From Bacillus sp. REN3 (lineage in GTDB: Bacteria > Bacillota > Bacilli > Bacillales > Cytobacillaceae), in assembly GCF_017912555.1 (NCBI RefSeq), contig NZ_JAERSD010000030.1:1-37711 (forward strand): a stretch of DNA of 37,711 nt, in the 5' to 3' direction. Both the position numbers and the translations under genes were made by a program. Numbering within the stretch: the stretch's first letter is position 1; each line of letters starts with the position of its first letter. Positions 1 to 7,560 of the stretch are shown here, in pieces. The notes under the pieces are model-generated. The model saw only the letters and a list, made by a program, of their open reading frames with translations. It was not told the DNA's origin and did not search any database.

Positions 1-45
1 TATTGTTTGTTGACGCTTGTTTGTTTAGTTTTCAAAGAGCAACTT
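1..45 (-). promoter_or_regulatory. rRNA leader with boxA-like antitermination site
   Basis: Read on the minus strand, this contains TGCTCTTTGAAAACTAA followed by ACAAAC and GTCAACAAACAATA. It closely resembles the region directly upstream of Bacillus 16S rRNA, where boxA recruits antitermination factors. The 16S gene should begin within a short distance beyond base 1. Confidence 0.75.
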
Positions 46-75
46 TCACTGTGTCGCCCGGAAGCGACTTTAATA

Positions 76-104
76 ATTTAACATGGAATGCAGTGATAAG
101 TCAA
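76..104 (-). promoter_or_regulatory. rRNA operon promoter P2
   Basis: On the minus strand there is a -35 TTGACT (99-104), a 17-base spacer and a -10 TTAAAT (76-81). About 40 bases downstream the transcript carries a boxA-like stretch TGCTCTTTGAAAACTAA, the leader seen just ahead of 16S rRNA in Bacillus. The rRNA genes themselves would lie off the left edge, so this is a promoter without its gene in the window. Confidence 0.8.
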
Positions 105-164
105 CAACTTTTTTAAAACTTTTTTAACATTAAAATGTTGTTAACCAATCGCGACTGCTTCTAT

Positions 165-193
165 ATATTATCACCGCATATGTCCCGAGTCAA
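165..193 (-). promoter_or_regulatory. rRNA operon promoter P1
   Basis: A second sigma-A promoter lies about 90 bases upstream of P2: -35 TTGACT (188-193), 17-base spacer, -10 TAATAT (165-170). Tandem P1/P2 promoters are usual for Bacillus rrn operons. The sequence upstream (about 195-300) is rich in A/T runs, which would suit an UP element. I see no gene between this promoter and the ptsG terminator. Confidence 0.75.
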
Positions 194-420
194 CACCAAT
201 ATTCATTACAAAAAGTGGAAATCAATATTTTTTTATCCTTCTATGTTTTACAGTCTGTTTTAATAATAAACATTGGCCAAGACTGCTCTACTTCTTAAAA
301 ACCGCTATCACATGTAGGTATGCCACAACACAGATATTCCCATGAAGATGCATCAAGATAATACATGAGTAGACACCGCTACTGAATACCGGGATCAATA
401 AAGAACTTTCATCGATAAAG

Positions 421-451
421 TAAAAACAGCCTCCAGAAAGCCTGGAGGCTG
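421..451 (-). terminator. Rho-independent terminator of ptsG
   Basis: There is a perfect 10-bp stem (427-436 with 442-451; arm CAGCCTCCAG) with a 5-base loop, followed on the minus strand by a T run (421-426). It lies directly after the ptsG stop codon. Confidence 0.9.
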
Positions 452-467
452 AAAAAATACTTTTTCT

Positions 468-2546
468 CTATTTTTCAATAGAAATGATGCCTTCCTCTTC
501 CAATTCAACATGGCCCTGTTTTTTGATGACGACCTTTTCGTCTCCCGCTAGGTTTGTGAAGACGATTGGAGTCATTGTGGAGGCAGCATGCTCTTCGATA
601 TAGCCAAGGTCGACCGTCAATAACGGCTGCCCTTTTACAATAGTGTCGTTTTCAGCCACTAGCGTTTCAAATCCTTCTCCCTTGAGATTGACTGTATCGA
701 TTCCAACGTGGATCAGGATTTCGCGTCCAGCGTCTGACAAGATGCCGATTGCATGCTTTGTCGGGAACAAGTTGACGATTTTGCCGTTGACAGGAGAAAC
801 AATCGTGCCTTCGGAAGGAAGGATCGCGAAGCCGTCCCCCATCATCTTGCCGGAAAATACCGCGTCTGGCACCTCAGTGATCGGCTTGATTTCTCCTTTG
901 ATTGGAGATACAAAAGTTTCCTCGCGGCCCTCACTGTCATTTTGCAATGCTGTTGGATTGATCTCTTCGATTTGCTGTTCGACTTCATGTTCCTGGTCTG
1001 TTTCAATCGGACGCGGTTTTTTGCCGCTCATGATATCTTTCATTTGTCCTTTGATTGTTTCGGACCGGGGCCCGAAGATAGCCTGGATGCTATTGCCTAC
1101 CTCAAGTACACCTGCAGCACCCAGCTTTTTCAAACGATCTTTATCAACATTTTTACTGTCATTGACAGAAACGCGAAGGCGCGTGATGCACGCATCCAAA
1201 TGGGCGATGTTCTCCTGTCCGCCCATTGCCTCAAGGATTTCATAAGGAAGGTCTCCGGCATTTCCTTTAACTCCTGCTGTTTCCTCTTCTTCTTCTTCTG
1301 CTGCTTCCTCTCTGCCAGGTGTCATTAGGTTGAATTTTCGGATTGCAAATCGGAAACCGAAATAATAAATGACTGCAAATACCAATCCGACAGGAATAAC
1401 AAGCCACGCATTTGTTTGCGGATTGATCAACCCAAACAGGATGTAGTCAATCAGCCCTCCCGAGAATGTCATCCCGATTTTCACATCAAGAAGGTGCATT
1501 GTCAGGAACGACAGACCTGCAAAGATGGTGTGGATCCCGAAAAGGACCGGCGCTACGAAAAGGAATGAGAATTCGATTGGTTCAGTGATCCCCGTCAAGA
1601 AAGATGTAAGAGCTGCGGAACCCATGATACCTGCAACCATGACTTTCCTTTCCGGTCTGGCTTCATGATAAATTGCCAATGCAGCTGCCGGAAGACCAAA
1701 CATCATGAACGGGAATTTCCCTGTCATGAATGTTCCGGCTGTCAGGTTTTGGACGTTGTCTTTGATTTGCTCGAAGAAAATGCGCTGGTCACCGCGAACA
1801 AGCTGGCCCGCCTCATTTGTGTATTGTCCGAATTCGAACCAGAACGGCGAATAGAAGATGTGGTGAAGACCGAACGGAATCAACGCCCTCTCGATAACCC
1901 CGAATACGAAGGCTGAAAGCGCAAGATTCGCGTGTACCATGTTTTGTGAAAAAGCATTCAGCCCTTCCTGGATCGGCGGCCAAATAACAATCATCAGCAG
2001 ACCAAGGACGACACCGCTTGCTGCTGTTATGATCGGCACAAAACGTTTGCCGGCAAAGAACCCTAAATAAGTCGGCAGTTCGATTTCAAAGAAACGGTTA
2101 TACATAGCCGCTGCCAGGATACCAACGATGATCCCACCGAATACTCCTGTCTGCAGGGTAGGAATTCCAAGGACATTCGCGTATTCGAGACTTCCTTCAA
2201 GGTCTTTTGCCTCGATTCCAAGGACAGTTCCCATTGTTACGTTCATGATCAAGTAACCGATAATAGCCGCAAGGCCGGCTACACCTTCACCGCCAGCAAG
2301 CCCAATGGCTACCCCGACAGCAAACAGGAGAGCTAGATTGCCGAAAATGATTCCTCCGGCCTGCTCCATCACCGCTGCAACCATTTCCACTCCGCTGTTG
2401 TCAAGGAATGGAGCCAGTTCCAACAGGGTGGGGTTTTGCAGCGCATTACCAAAAGCAAGCAGGATTCCCGCTGCAGGCAAAATCGCAACAGGGAGCATCA
2501 GCGCCTTCCCAACCTTTTGCAAAACACCAAAAGCTTTTTTGAACAT
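468..2546 (-). CDS. ptsG: PTS glucose-specific EIICBA permease
   Basis: Phosphotransferase glucose transporter (692 aa, close to the 699 aa of B. subtilis PtsG) that imports glucose and phosphorylates it. The membrane EIIC domain spans about residues 1-410. An acidic Glu-rich linker (about 413-422) follows. EIIB spans about 430-510 with phospho-Cys453 in DACITRLRV, and EIIA about 545-690 with catalytic His613 in [10 protein letters not shown] and the helper His598. The ATG at 2546 has an AGGAGGT site at the right distance. The leader carries a GlcT-type antiterminator and terminator, and the regulator glcT lies directly upstream on the same strand, so expression should be glucose-induced by antitermination. 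All active-site residues are present and nothing suggests loss of function. Confidence 0.97.
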   Translation of the reverse strand: MFKKAFGVLQKVGKALMLPVAILPAAGILLAFGNALQNPTLLELAPFLDNSGVEMVAAVMEQAGGIIFGNLALLFAVGVAIGLAGGEGVAGLAAIIGYLIMNVTMGTVLGIEAKDLEGSLEYANVLGIPTLQTGVFGGIIVGILAAAMYNRFFEIELPTYLGFFAGKRFVPIITAASGVVLGLLMIVIWPPIQEGLNAFSQNMVHANLALSAFVFGVIERALIPFGLHHIFYSPFWFEFGQYTNEAGQLVRGDQRIFFEQIKDNVQNLTAGTFMTGKFPFMMFGLPAAALAIYHEARPERKVMVAGIMGSAALTSFLTGITEPIEFSFLFVAPVLFGIHTIFAGLSFLTMHLLDVKIGMTFSGGLIDYILFGLINPQTNAWLVIPVGLVFAVIYYFGFRFAIRKFNLMTPGREEAAEEEEEETAGVKGNAGDLPYEILEAMGGQENIAHLDACITRLRVSVNDSKNVDKDRLKKLGAAGVLEVGNSIQAIFGPRSETIKGQMKDIMSGKKPRPIETDQEHEVEQQIEEINPTALQNDSEGREETFVSPIKGEIKPITEVPDAVFSGKMMGDGFAILPSEGTIVSPVNGKIVNLFPTKHAIGILSDAGREILIHVGIDTVNLKGEGFETLVAENDTIVKGQPLLTVDLGYIEEHAASTMTPIVFTNLAGDEKVVIKKQGHVELEEEGIISIEK

Positions 2547-2604
2547 GGGTAATACCTCCTATTTTGTTTTTGCTACAAAGCAATACAAGCCATGAAAAAA
2601 CAAA

Positions 2605-2712
2605 TAAAAAAGGCATGAGTAAGAAACATTGAAATAAGCACATGGGTATCATACCCTTAATGCTCATTTTCAATTACTTCTTTACTCATGCCTGATCGAA
2701 TCAGTAACACGT
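2605..2712 (-). promoter_or_regulatory. GlcT-responsive RAT element and leader terminator of ptsG
   Basis: The minus-strand leader starts with ACGTGTTACTGATTCGATCA (about 2693-2712), the conserved start of the ribonucleic antiterminator bound by GlcT. Overlapping it is a terminator with a 12-bp stem (2682-2693 with 2611-2622; arm AGGCATGAGTAA) and a T run at 2605-2610. A second hairpin GGGTATCATACCC lies in the loop (2644-2656). RAT and terminator share 2682-2693, so they are mutually exclusive, as in the B. subtilis ptsG leader. Confidence 0.92.
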
Positions 2713-2724
2713 AAAAAAAATACC

Positions 2725-3567
2725 TTATTTAACTTTTTTCTGAAGCCTTTGCAAGTGCATCGTCAAATACACTGCTTCAGCATCGAATACTTGTTTTCTC
2801 AAAGACTGTTGCATCACTTTGATGAGTTTCCACGATAGATTATAGCACAGCGGGTATTCTTCTTTCAAGAGGGCAGATATTTTTTCAGGCTCTTCGACAC
2901 GCTCTCCTTTGTTGACTCTTTCGATTGTAAAACGGATGTGGCGGATGAGCCTCGTATAATCGATTCCTTCTTTATCTATTTTAAAACCCAGACTATCTTC
3001 AATCATCTGGACCAGGTTTGTCACAAGCTGTGAGTGTTTATTAACCTCCGAAAGGTTCCGGTTCATCACCGCGCTGTGGATATGAAGCGCGATAAATCCT
3101 ATTTCCCCTTCAGGGAGTATGATCCCTGACTTTTCTTTAATCAGTCCAACAACGTCCTCTGCAATGGCATATTCAGTTGGATACAAGGCCTTGGTTTCGA
3201 CCAGGAAAGGATTCCGCAGTTCCAGTCCTTTGGCAATGCGGCTGGCTGCGAACATCAGATGGTCGGTCAGGGCAACATGGATATGCTCATTGAGCTTGCT
3301 TCCAGTTCTCGATTTTATCCATTCAATGGAGGAAATGATGGCCTCATGGAGGTCTTCCTCAACAAAAGGGAGAAGTTTGATGTAGTTTTCCTGCTCCTTC
3401 TCATCCTTTAGCACAAACATTTTCTCCGCCTGGCCATCTTCGATTGAATCTCCTGTTTTCCGATTGAACCCGATGCCCTTGCCGATCAAGATGACTTCCC
3501 CGAATCCGGGATGGCCCGCAATCAAGACATTATTGTTCAAGGCTTTCTTCACTTTGATATTCCCCAT
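2725..3567 (-). CDS. glcT: PtsG antiterminator GlcT (BglG family)
   Basis: Transcriptional antiterminator of 280 aa that binds the RAT RNA upstream of ptsG. The N-terminal RNA-binding domain (about 1-60) reads IKVKKALNNNVLIA and VILIGKGIGF, as in B. subtilis GlcT. Two PTS regulation domains follow (about 65-170 and 175-280), with the conserved histidines in LNEHIHVALTDH and GEIGFIALHIHSAV. EIICBA normally phosphorylates and inactivates GlcT when glucose is absent. I chose the ATG at 3567 over an in-frame codon at 3630 because a good promoter (3602-3630) overlaps the longer start and the shorter form aligns with known GlcT. The gene lies directly upstream of its target, ptsG. Confidence 0.95.
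   Translation of the reverse strand: MGNIKVKKALNNNVLIAGHPGFGEVILIGKGIGFNRKTGDSIEDGQAEKMFVLKDEKEQENYIKLLPFVEEDLHEAIISSIEWIKSRTGSKLNEHIHVALTDHLMFAASRIAKGLELRNPFLVETKALYPTEYAIAEDVVGLIKEKSGIILPEGEIGFIALHIHSAVMNRNLSEVNKHSQLVTNLVQMIEDSLGFKIDKEGIDYTRLIRHIRFTIERVNKGERVEEPEKISALLKEEYPLCYNLSWKLIKVMQQSLRKQVFDAEAVYLTMHLQRLQKKVK
2726..2754 (-). promoter_or_regulatory. probable ptsG promoter
   Basis: TTGCAA (2749-2754), 17-base spacer, TAAATA (2726-2731) on the minus strand, inside the last codons of glcT and just upstream of the RAT. Position and spacing are right; the hexamers are only fair matches to sigma-A. Confidence 0.5.
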
Positions 3568-3601
3568 GGTGTTTCCCCGCTTCAGCTTCTTCTTACCGAC
3601 T

Positions 3602-3630
3602 ATCGTATAAAAGGAAAAATAAGAAGTCAA
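3602..3630 (-). promoter_or_regulatory. sigma-A promoter of glcT
   Basis: TTGACT (3625-3630), 17-base spacer, TACGAT (3602-3607) on the minus strand. Transcription would start near 3595, 28 bases ahead of the chosen glcT ATG. Confidence 0.7.
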
Positions 3631-3661
3631 TCTCGAACGCTTGCCAGCATGGGCTGTTCCC

Positions 3662-3970
3662 CTACTTCTTCAATTTAAAATGATAGCCAAACGTCTCTTC
3701 CGCTGATGATATTTTAAACCCGAGTCCTGGTTTGAAATCCAGAAAGATCTTCCCTGGCAGTGATTCAATCGATTTCTGCGGAACGAAAAAACGGATGCCG
3801 TTTGTTGCAATAACCTCATCCTCGTCCTGCTTCTGTTCCAGATGCAATTCAATATCGGTTGCGATCGAACACGTACCGACAAACTCGGCTAAAATCCTGA
3901 TGCCCTCGTCTTCCCCGAAGTGTATTTTCGCTAACTCTTCCATTGCCGCTTGTCTTACTTCTATCTGCAT
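3662..3970 (-). CDS. HesB/IscA-like protein lacking the Cys ligands
   Basis: A 102-aa protein with the fold pattern of the Fe-S biogenesis (HesB/IscA) family: DEVIATNGIRFFV, then a loop, then GKIFLDFKPGLGFKI. True A-type carriers have three conserved cysteines, one in the middle and a C-terminal CGCG. Here the only Cys is in GTCSIA and the C-terminal pair is absent. It therefore probably does not carry a cluster as IscA does; degenerate relatives of unknown role are common in Bacillus. The ATG is preceded by GGGGGAAG. It is a single gene between pbuG and glcT. The family call is reasonable, but the function is unknown. Confidence 0.6.
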   Translation of the reverse strand: MQIEVRQAAMEELAKIHFGEDEGIRILAEFVGTCSIATDIELHLEQKQDEDEVIATNGIRFFVPQKSIESLPGKIFLDFKPGLGFKISSAEETFGYHFKLKK

Positions 3971-4020
3971 TGGTCTTCCCCCTTTCCATTCTCCTTATCT
4001 ATACCCCATTCTGTTAAAAA

Positions 4021-4051
4021 GAAAAAGGTTCAGCAGGCAATCCGCTGAACC
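4021..4051 (-). terminator. Rho-independent terminator of pbuG
   Basis: An 8-bp stem (4027-4034 with 4044-4051; arm GGTTCAGC) is followed on the minus strand by a T run (4022-4026), directly after the pbuG stop. Confidence 0.88.
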
Positions 4052-4060
4052 CCTTTATTT

Positions 4061-5392
4061 TTACTCAGTTAAAAACATAAAGTATAGAAGGAAGATGACG
4101 AAGAATCCGTACATAATTGGATGGATCTCTTTCGCACGTCCTTTCACGAGCATGGTGACTGGGTAAAAGATGAACCCTGCCGCGATGCCTGTCGCAATGC
4201 TGTATGAGAGCGGCATGGCGATAATTGTCAGGAATGAGGGGACAGCGATTTCGAAACGGCTCCAGTCAATTTTGCCAAGAGAAGAAACCATCAATACACC
4301 AACGATGATCAAAGCTGGTGCTGTGACCGGCGCTGTCACGATGGACAGGACCGGGAAGAAGAACAGAGCCAGCAGGAAGAATCCTGCGGTCACAAGGGAA
4401 GCGAATCCACTTCGCGCACCGGAAGCGACCCCTGCGGACGATTCAATGTAAGAAGTTGTTGTTGAAGTACCTAAAATCGAACCAACGATGGAAGCGATGG
4501 AATCCGCGAATAGCGCGCGGCCGGCTCGTGGAAGTTTATTGTCTTTCATTAACCCAGCCTGGTTCGCGACTGCGACAAGCGTTCCAGCATTGTCAAAAAA
4601 GTCTACGAACAGGAAGGTCAGGATGATGCCCACCATTGTAGCCGTATAGAAAGAAGGGTCGCCAAACGCTGTGAAAACGGCTCCGAACGTTGGAGCAATG
4701 CTTGGAACAGCGCCCACAACCTGCTCCGGTTTTTCGATCAGGTTGAACAAGATGCCGACGATCACCGTGATGATCATTCCGAAGAAAACGGCTCCGTTAA
4801 TGCCTCTTGTCATCATGATGACGGTGATCAGCAAGCCGAAGATCGCGAGCAAGGTATTGCCATTTGTCAGATCCCCTAGCCCTACAAGCGTTGCCGGGTT
4901 ATCGACGATGATTCCAGCATTTTTCAAGCCGATGAATGTGATGAATAATCCGATACCGGCGCCAACCGCATGCTTCAATTCAACTGGAATGGCGTTGATG
5001 ATTTTTTCACGGAGACCCGAAATCGTGAGCAGCAGGAAGAACACACCGGAAATGAACACGGCCGCAAGCGCATGCTGCCATGGAGCTCCGCTGCCAAGAA
5101 CGACAGTATAGGCAAAGAACGCATTCAAACCCATGCCTGGAGCGAGTGCGATTGGATATTTGCCGATCAATCCCATGATAATCGAACCGAGCGCAGCTGC
5201 CAGGGCGGTCGCTACAAACACAGCACCATAATCCATTCGAAGCGCATCCGGAAGGTCTTTGACATCCGCGAGAGTCAGCGTAATCGGGTTGACAATTAAA
5301 ATATAGGCCATTGCCAGGAACGTGGTCATGCCGCCTAAGAACTCGCGGCGATAATTTGTGCCCAGCTCCTCAAACATAAAATACTTCTTCAT
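4061..5392 (-). CDS. pbuG: guanine/hypoxanthine permease PbuG
   Basis: Nucleobase:cation symporter of the AzgA/NCS2 type (443 aa) for uptake of guanine and hypoxanthine. It closely matches B. subtilis PbuG throughout, for example PIALAPGMGLNAFFAYTV, LTFLFVDFFDNAGTLVAVA and GTSTTTSYIESSAGVASGAR. The many hydrophobic segments fit a 12-14 TM transporter. I chose the ATG at 5392 (MKKYFMFEELGT) over an upstream in-frame codon at 5434: a GGGGGAG site lies 7 bases ahead, and the upstream extension would run through riboswitch structure. Regulation is by the guanine riboswitch in its leader. It follows guaA as in B. subtilis, but has its own promoter and terminator. Confidence 0.96.
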   Translation of the reverse strand: MKKYFMFEELGTNYRREFLGGMTTFLAMAYILIVNPITLTLADVKDLPDALRMDYGAVFVATALAAALGSIIMGLIGKYPIALAPGMGLNAFFAYTVVLGSGAPWQHALAAVFISGVFFLLLTISGLREKIINAIPVELKHAVGAGIGLFITFIGLKNAGIIVDNPATLVGLGDLTNGNTLLAIFGLLITVIMMTRGINGAVFFGMIITVIVGILFNLIEKPEQVVGAVPSIAPTFGAVFTAFGDPSFYTATMVGIILTFLFVDFFDNAGTLVAVANQAGLMKDNKLPRAGRALFADSIASIVGSILGTSTTTSYIESSAGVASGARSGFASLVTAGFFLLALFFFPVLSIVTAPVTAPALIIVGVLMVSSLGKIDWSRFEIAVPSFLTIIAMPLSYSIATGIAAGFIFYPVTMLVKGRAKEIHPIMYGFFVIFLLYFMFLTE

Positions 5393-5399
5393 TTTCTTA

Positions 5400-5462
5400 C
5401 TCCCCCTGAAAATTGTTTCAGGGAATAAAGCCAAAAAGAAAACGCCTCGGATACCGGGCGTT
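5400..5462 (-). terminator. pbuG riboswitch terminator and Shine-Dalgarno hairpin
   Basis: The minus strand forms a terminator stem AACGCC/GGCGTT (5457-5462 with 5441-5446), extended inside by CGG/CCG with one bulge, and followed by TTTTCTTTTT. Closer to the gene, CCCTGAAA (5416-5423) pairs perfectly with TTTCAGGG (5404-5411) around a 4-base loop. The second arm overlaps the GGGGGAG ribosome binding site (5400-5406). Both structures would turn pbuG off. Confidence 0.75.
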
Positions 5463-5530
5463 GACTGCAGGCAAATGAATAACGGCAGGGCAGGAATGAA
5501 GAAAAGCGAAAAACAAGCCCTGTCTTTATT

Positions 5531-5610
5531 CCCTCGTAGTCAAGCCATTTACGGTAGCTCGGTAGAAACTTTCGGGCCATATCCCCAAGATTATACGACG
5601 AAAATAGACA
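5531..5610 (-). promoter_or_regulatory. guanine riboswitch aptamer of pbuG
   Basis: The minus strand has the purine aptamer pattern: TATAATC, then GGGGATATGGCCC (P2 with loop), then GTTTCTACC, then GAGCTACCGTAAATGGCTTGACTACGA split over P3 and the return strand. The ligand-discriminating base sits in GACTA, so it is C and the switch should bind guanine or hypoxanthine rather than adenine. The P1 helix has one mismatch. Confidence 0.93.
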
Positions 5611-5629
5611 ATGTATGAAGTTCGATTCT

Positions 5630-5658
5630 ATCTTAACAGGACTTTTTACCTCTGTCAA
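5630..5658 (-). promoter_or_regulatory. sigma-A promoter of pbuG
   Basis: Consensus TTGACA (5653-5658), 17-base spacer, TAAGAT (5630-5635), just upstream of the riboswitch and just after the guaA terminator. Confidence 0.85.
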
Positions 5659-5660
5659 TT

Positions 5661-5690
5661 AAAAAAAACGAACATTTTTCATGTTCGTTT
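5661..5690 (-). terminator. terminator of guaA
   Basis: Stem ACGAACAT/ATGTTCGT (5668-5675 with 5681-5688), flanked by A and T runs on both sides, so it would work on the minus strand for guaA and could also work on the plus strand. Confidence 0.85.
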
Positions 5691-5734
5691 TTTAATCGTT
5701 CGGATTTTACTATAATTTCCGTTCGTTTGATTGT

Positions 5735-7288
5735 TTATTCCCACTCAATTGTCGCAGGTGGTTTGCTTGTAATGTCATATACGACTCTGTTTACATGGGC
5801 AACTTCATTCACGATTCTCGTTGAAATGATTTCCAGTACATCCCACGGGATCCTTGCCCAATCGGAGGTCATCCCATCGATCGAAGTGACGGCGCGGATG
5901 CCGATGGTATAGTCGTACGTCCTGGCATCGCCCATGACACCAACGCTGCGGATATTAGGAAGGACGGTAAAGTATTGCCAAATATCGCGTTCGAGTCCGG
6001 CTTTCTTGATTTCATCCCTCAAGATCGCATCTGACTCACGGACGATTTCCAGCTTCTCTTCCGAAATCTCGCCAAGGACACGGATTCCGAGACCAGGACC
6101 CGGGAATGGCTGGCGCCAGACGATTTCATCTGAAATTCCGAGTTCAGTTCCTAGTGCTCTGACTTCGTCTTTGAACAATGTATTCAATGGTTCGATGAGC
6201 TTGAATTGCATATCTTCAGGCAGGCCGCCGACATTATGGTGCGACTTGATTGTCTGCGCAGTAGCCGTCCCACTTTCGATAATATCTGTATACAGCGTTC
6301 CTTGTGCCAGGTATTCAATATCCCTTAGCTTGGCTGCTTCATCGTCGAAAACGTAAATAAATTCATTGCCAATGATCTTGCGCTTCTGCTCCGGATCGGA
6401 TATACCTTCAAGTTTGCTGAGGAAGCGGTCTTTTGCATCGACTTTGATGACATTCATGTTAAAACCGTCCGCAAATGTCTTCATGACGCTGTCGGCTTCG
6501 CCTTTTCGCAGCAGTCCATGGTCGACGAAAATACAAGTTAGCTGGTCGCCGATCGCTTTATGGATCAAGACGGCAACAACAGAAGAATCGACGCCGCCGC
6601 TCAGGGCGCAAAGGACTTTCTTGTCGCCGACCTGCTGGCGGATTTTCTCGATTTCGATTTCAATGAAATTTTCCATTGACCAGTCGCCCTTGCAGCCGCA
6701 CACATTGAAAACGAAGTTCTTCAAAAGGTCATTTCCATACAGGGAGTGGCGTACTTCCGGATGGAACTGGACAGCATATAGCTTGCGGCTTTCATCACTA
6801 ATCGCCGCAATCGGGCAGGATGGATTGACCCCGTCAACCGAAAATCCCGGAGGGGACATTGTCACAAGGTCGCCATGGCTCATCCAGACAATCTGTTCCT
6901 CTGGCGTTCCGGTAAACAACGCATTTTGGTTATGGAGAGTAAGCAGCGCTTTTCCGTATTCGCGGTTCTTTGCTTTTTCCACTTTTCCTCCAAAATGCAT
7001 TGTCATCAGCTGCATGCCATAGCAGATTCCCAGAATAGGCACACCAAGATTGAAAATTTCCTCATCACAGCGGAAAGCACCCTCATCATACACACTGTTC
7101 GGCCCGCCTGACAGGATGATTCCTTTTGGATTCATTTCCTTGAGTTCCTCAGCCGTAATCGTGTGCGGGTGAAGCTCGCTATAGACGCCAAACTCCCTGA
7201 TTCTTCTCGTAATCAGCTGGTTATATTGGCTGCCGAAATCCAATACAACGATTATTTCCTGATCTTCCAGCTCTGTTTTCATTGCCAC
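5735..7288 (-). CDS. guaA: GMP synthase (glutamine-hydrolysing)
   Basis: Converts XMP to GMP with ATP and glutamine (517 aa; B. subtilis GuaA has 513). The N-terminal glutamine amidotransferase domain (about 1-200) has the nucleophile Cys in [10 protein letters not shown] and the His-Glu pair in [10 protein letters not shown]. The ATP-pyrophosphatase domain follows with the P-loop [11 protein letters not shown], and the C-terminal dimerisation domain ends in PPATIEWE. The start is GTG at 7288 (6 bases after GGGGTG); an ATG at 7282 is the alternative. It is last in the yeaC-yeaD-yebA-guaA gene order and has its own promoter and guanine riboswitch. It is intact and essentially certain. Confidence 0.98.
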   Translation of the reverse strand: MAMKTELEDQEIIVVLDFGSQYNQLITRRIREFGVYSELHPHTITAEELKEMNPKGIILSGGPNSVYDEGAFRCDEEIFNLGVPILGICYGMQLMTMHFGGKVEKAKNREYGKALLTLHNQNALFTGTPEEQIVWMSHGDLVTMSPPGFSVDGVNPSCPIAAISDESRKLYAVQFHPEVRHSLYGNDLLKNFVFNVCGCKGDWSMENFIEIEIEKIRQQVGDKKVLCALSGGVDSSVVAVLIHKAIGDQLTCIFVDHGLLRKGEADSVMKTFADGFNMNVIKVDAKDRFLSKLEGISDPEQKRKIIGNEFIYVFDDEAAKLRDIEYLAQGTLYTDIIESGTATAQTIKSHHNVGGLPEDMQFKLIEPLNTLFKDEVRALGTELGISDEIVWRQPFPGPGLGIRVLGEISEEKLEIVRESDAILRDEIKKAGLERDIWQYFTVLPNIRSVGVMGDARTYDYTIGIRAVTSIDGMTSDWARIPWDVLEIISTRIVNEVAHVNRVVYDITSKPPATIEWE

Positions 7289-7360
7289 TTACGTCACCCC
7301 ATCTTCTATTTAAAAAGCGCAGATTTTAACCTGGGATTCCAGGAACATCTTCCGACCATC

Positions 7361-7415
7361 AAAAAAAGCCGGAATCCTCCCCCCCTCAATGAAATAGGAA
7401 AGCAGAATTCCAGCT
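7361..7415 (-). terminator. guaA riboswitch terminator
   Basis: On the minus strand AGCTGGAAT (7407-7415) pairs with ATTCCGGCT (7367-7375), with one G-U pair, followed by a T run (7361-7367). A competing helix is possible between the aptamer P1 return strand GAAGGCAG and CTGCTTTC just after the terminator's first arm. That helix would enclose this arm and act as antiterminator. Confidence 0.82.
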
Positions 7416-7437
7416 CTGTCGGAACAAAGAGAACCTG

Positions 7438-7508
7438 CCTTCATAGTCAAATCATTTCCGGTGATTTGGTAGATACTTTCGAACCTTATTATCGAGGATA
7501 TATGAAGG
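7438..7508 (-). promoter_or_regulatory. guanine riboswitch aptamer of guaA
   Basis: Purine aptamer on the minus strand: an 8-bp P1 helix CCTTCATA/TATGAAGG closes the element, with GTATCTACC between the P2 and P3 hairpins and P3 strands AAATCACC and GGAAATGATTT. The specificity base lies in GACTA, so it is C (guanine type). Together with the pbuG switch it puts GMP synthesis and guanine uptake under the same signal. Confidence 0.93.
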
Positions 7509-7530
7509 ATTATTCAATATAGCTTCAAGT

Positions 7531-7560
7531 ATTGTACCAGTATAATAATTTACCGGTCAA
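7531..7560 (-). promoter_or_regulatory. sigma-A promoter of guaA
   Basis: TTGACC (7555-7560), 18-base spacer, TACAAT (7531-7536). The -35 overlaps the yebA stop codon. No terminator separates yebA from guaA, so guaA may also receive readthrough, which the riboswitch would still control. Confidence 0.75.

Noticed and set aside
2446-2673. 75-aa minus-strand frame over the ptsG start
   Set aside because: It overlaps the ptsG start region in another frame and runs through the RAT terminator; no ribosome site.
3568-3630. Longer glcT start at 3630 (301 aa)
   Set aside because: It would place the start inside the -35 of a good promoter, and the added 21 residues have no counterpart in known GlcT.
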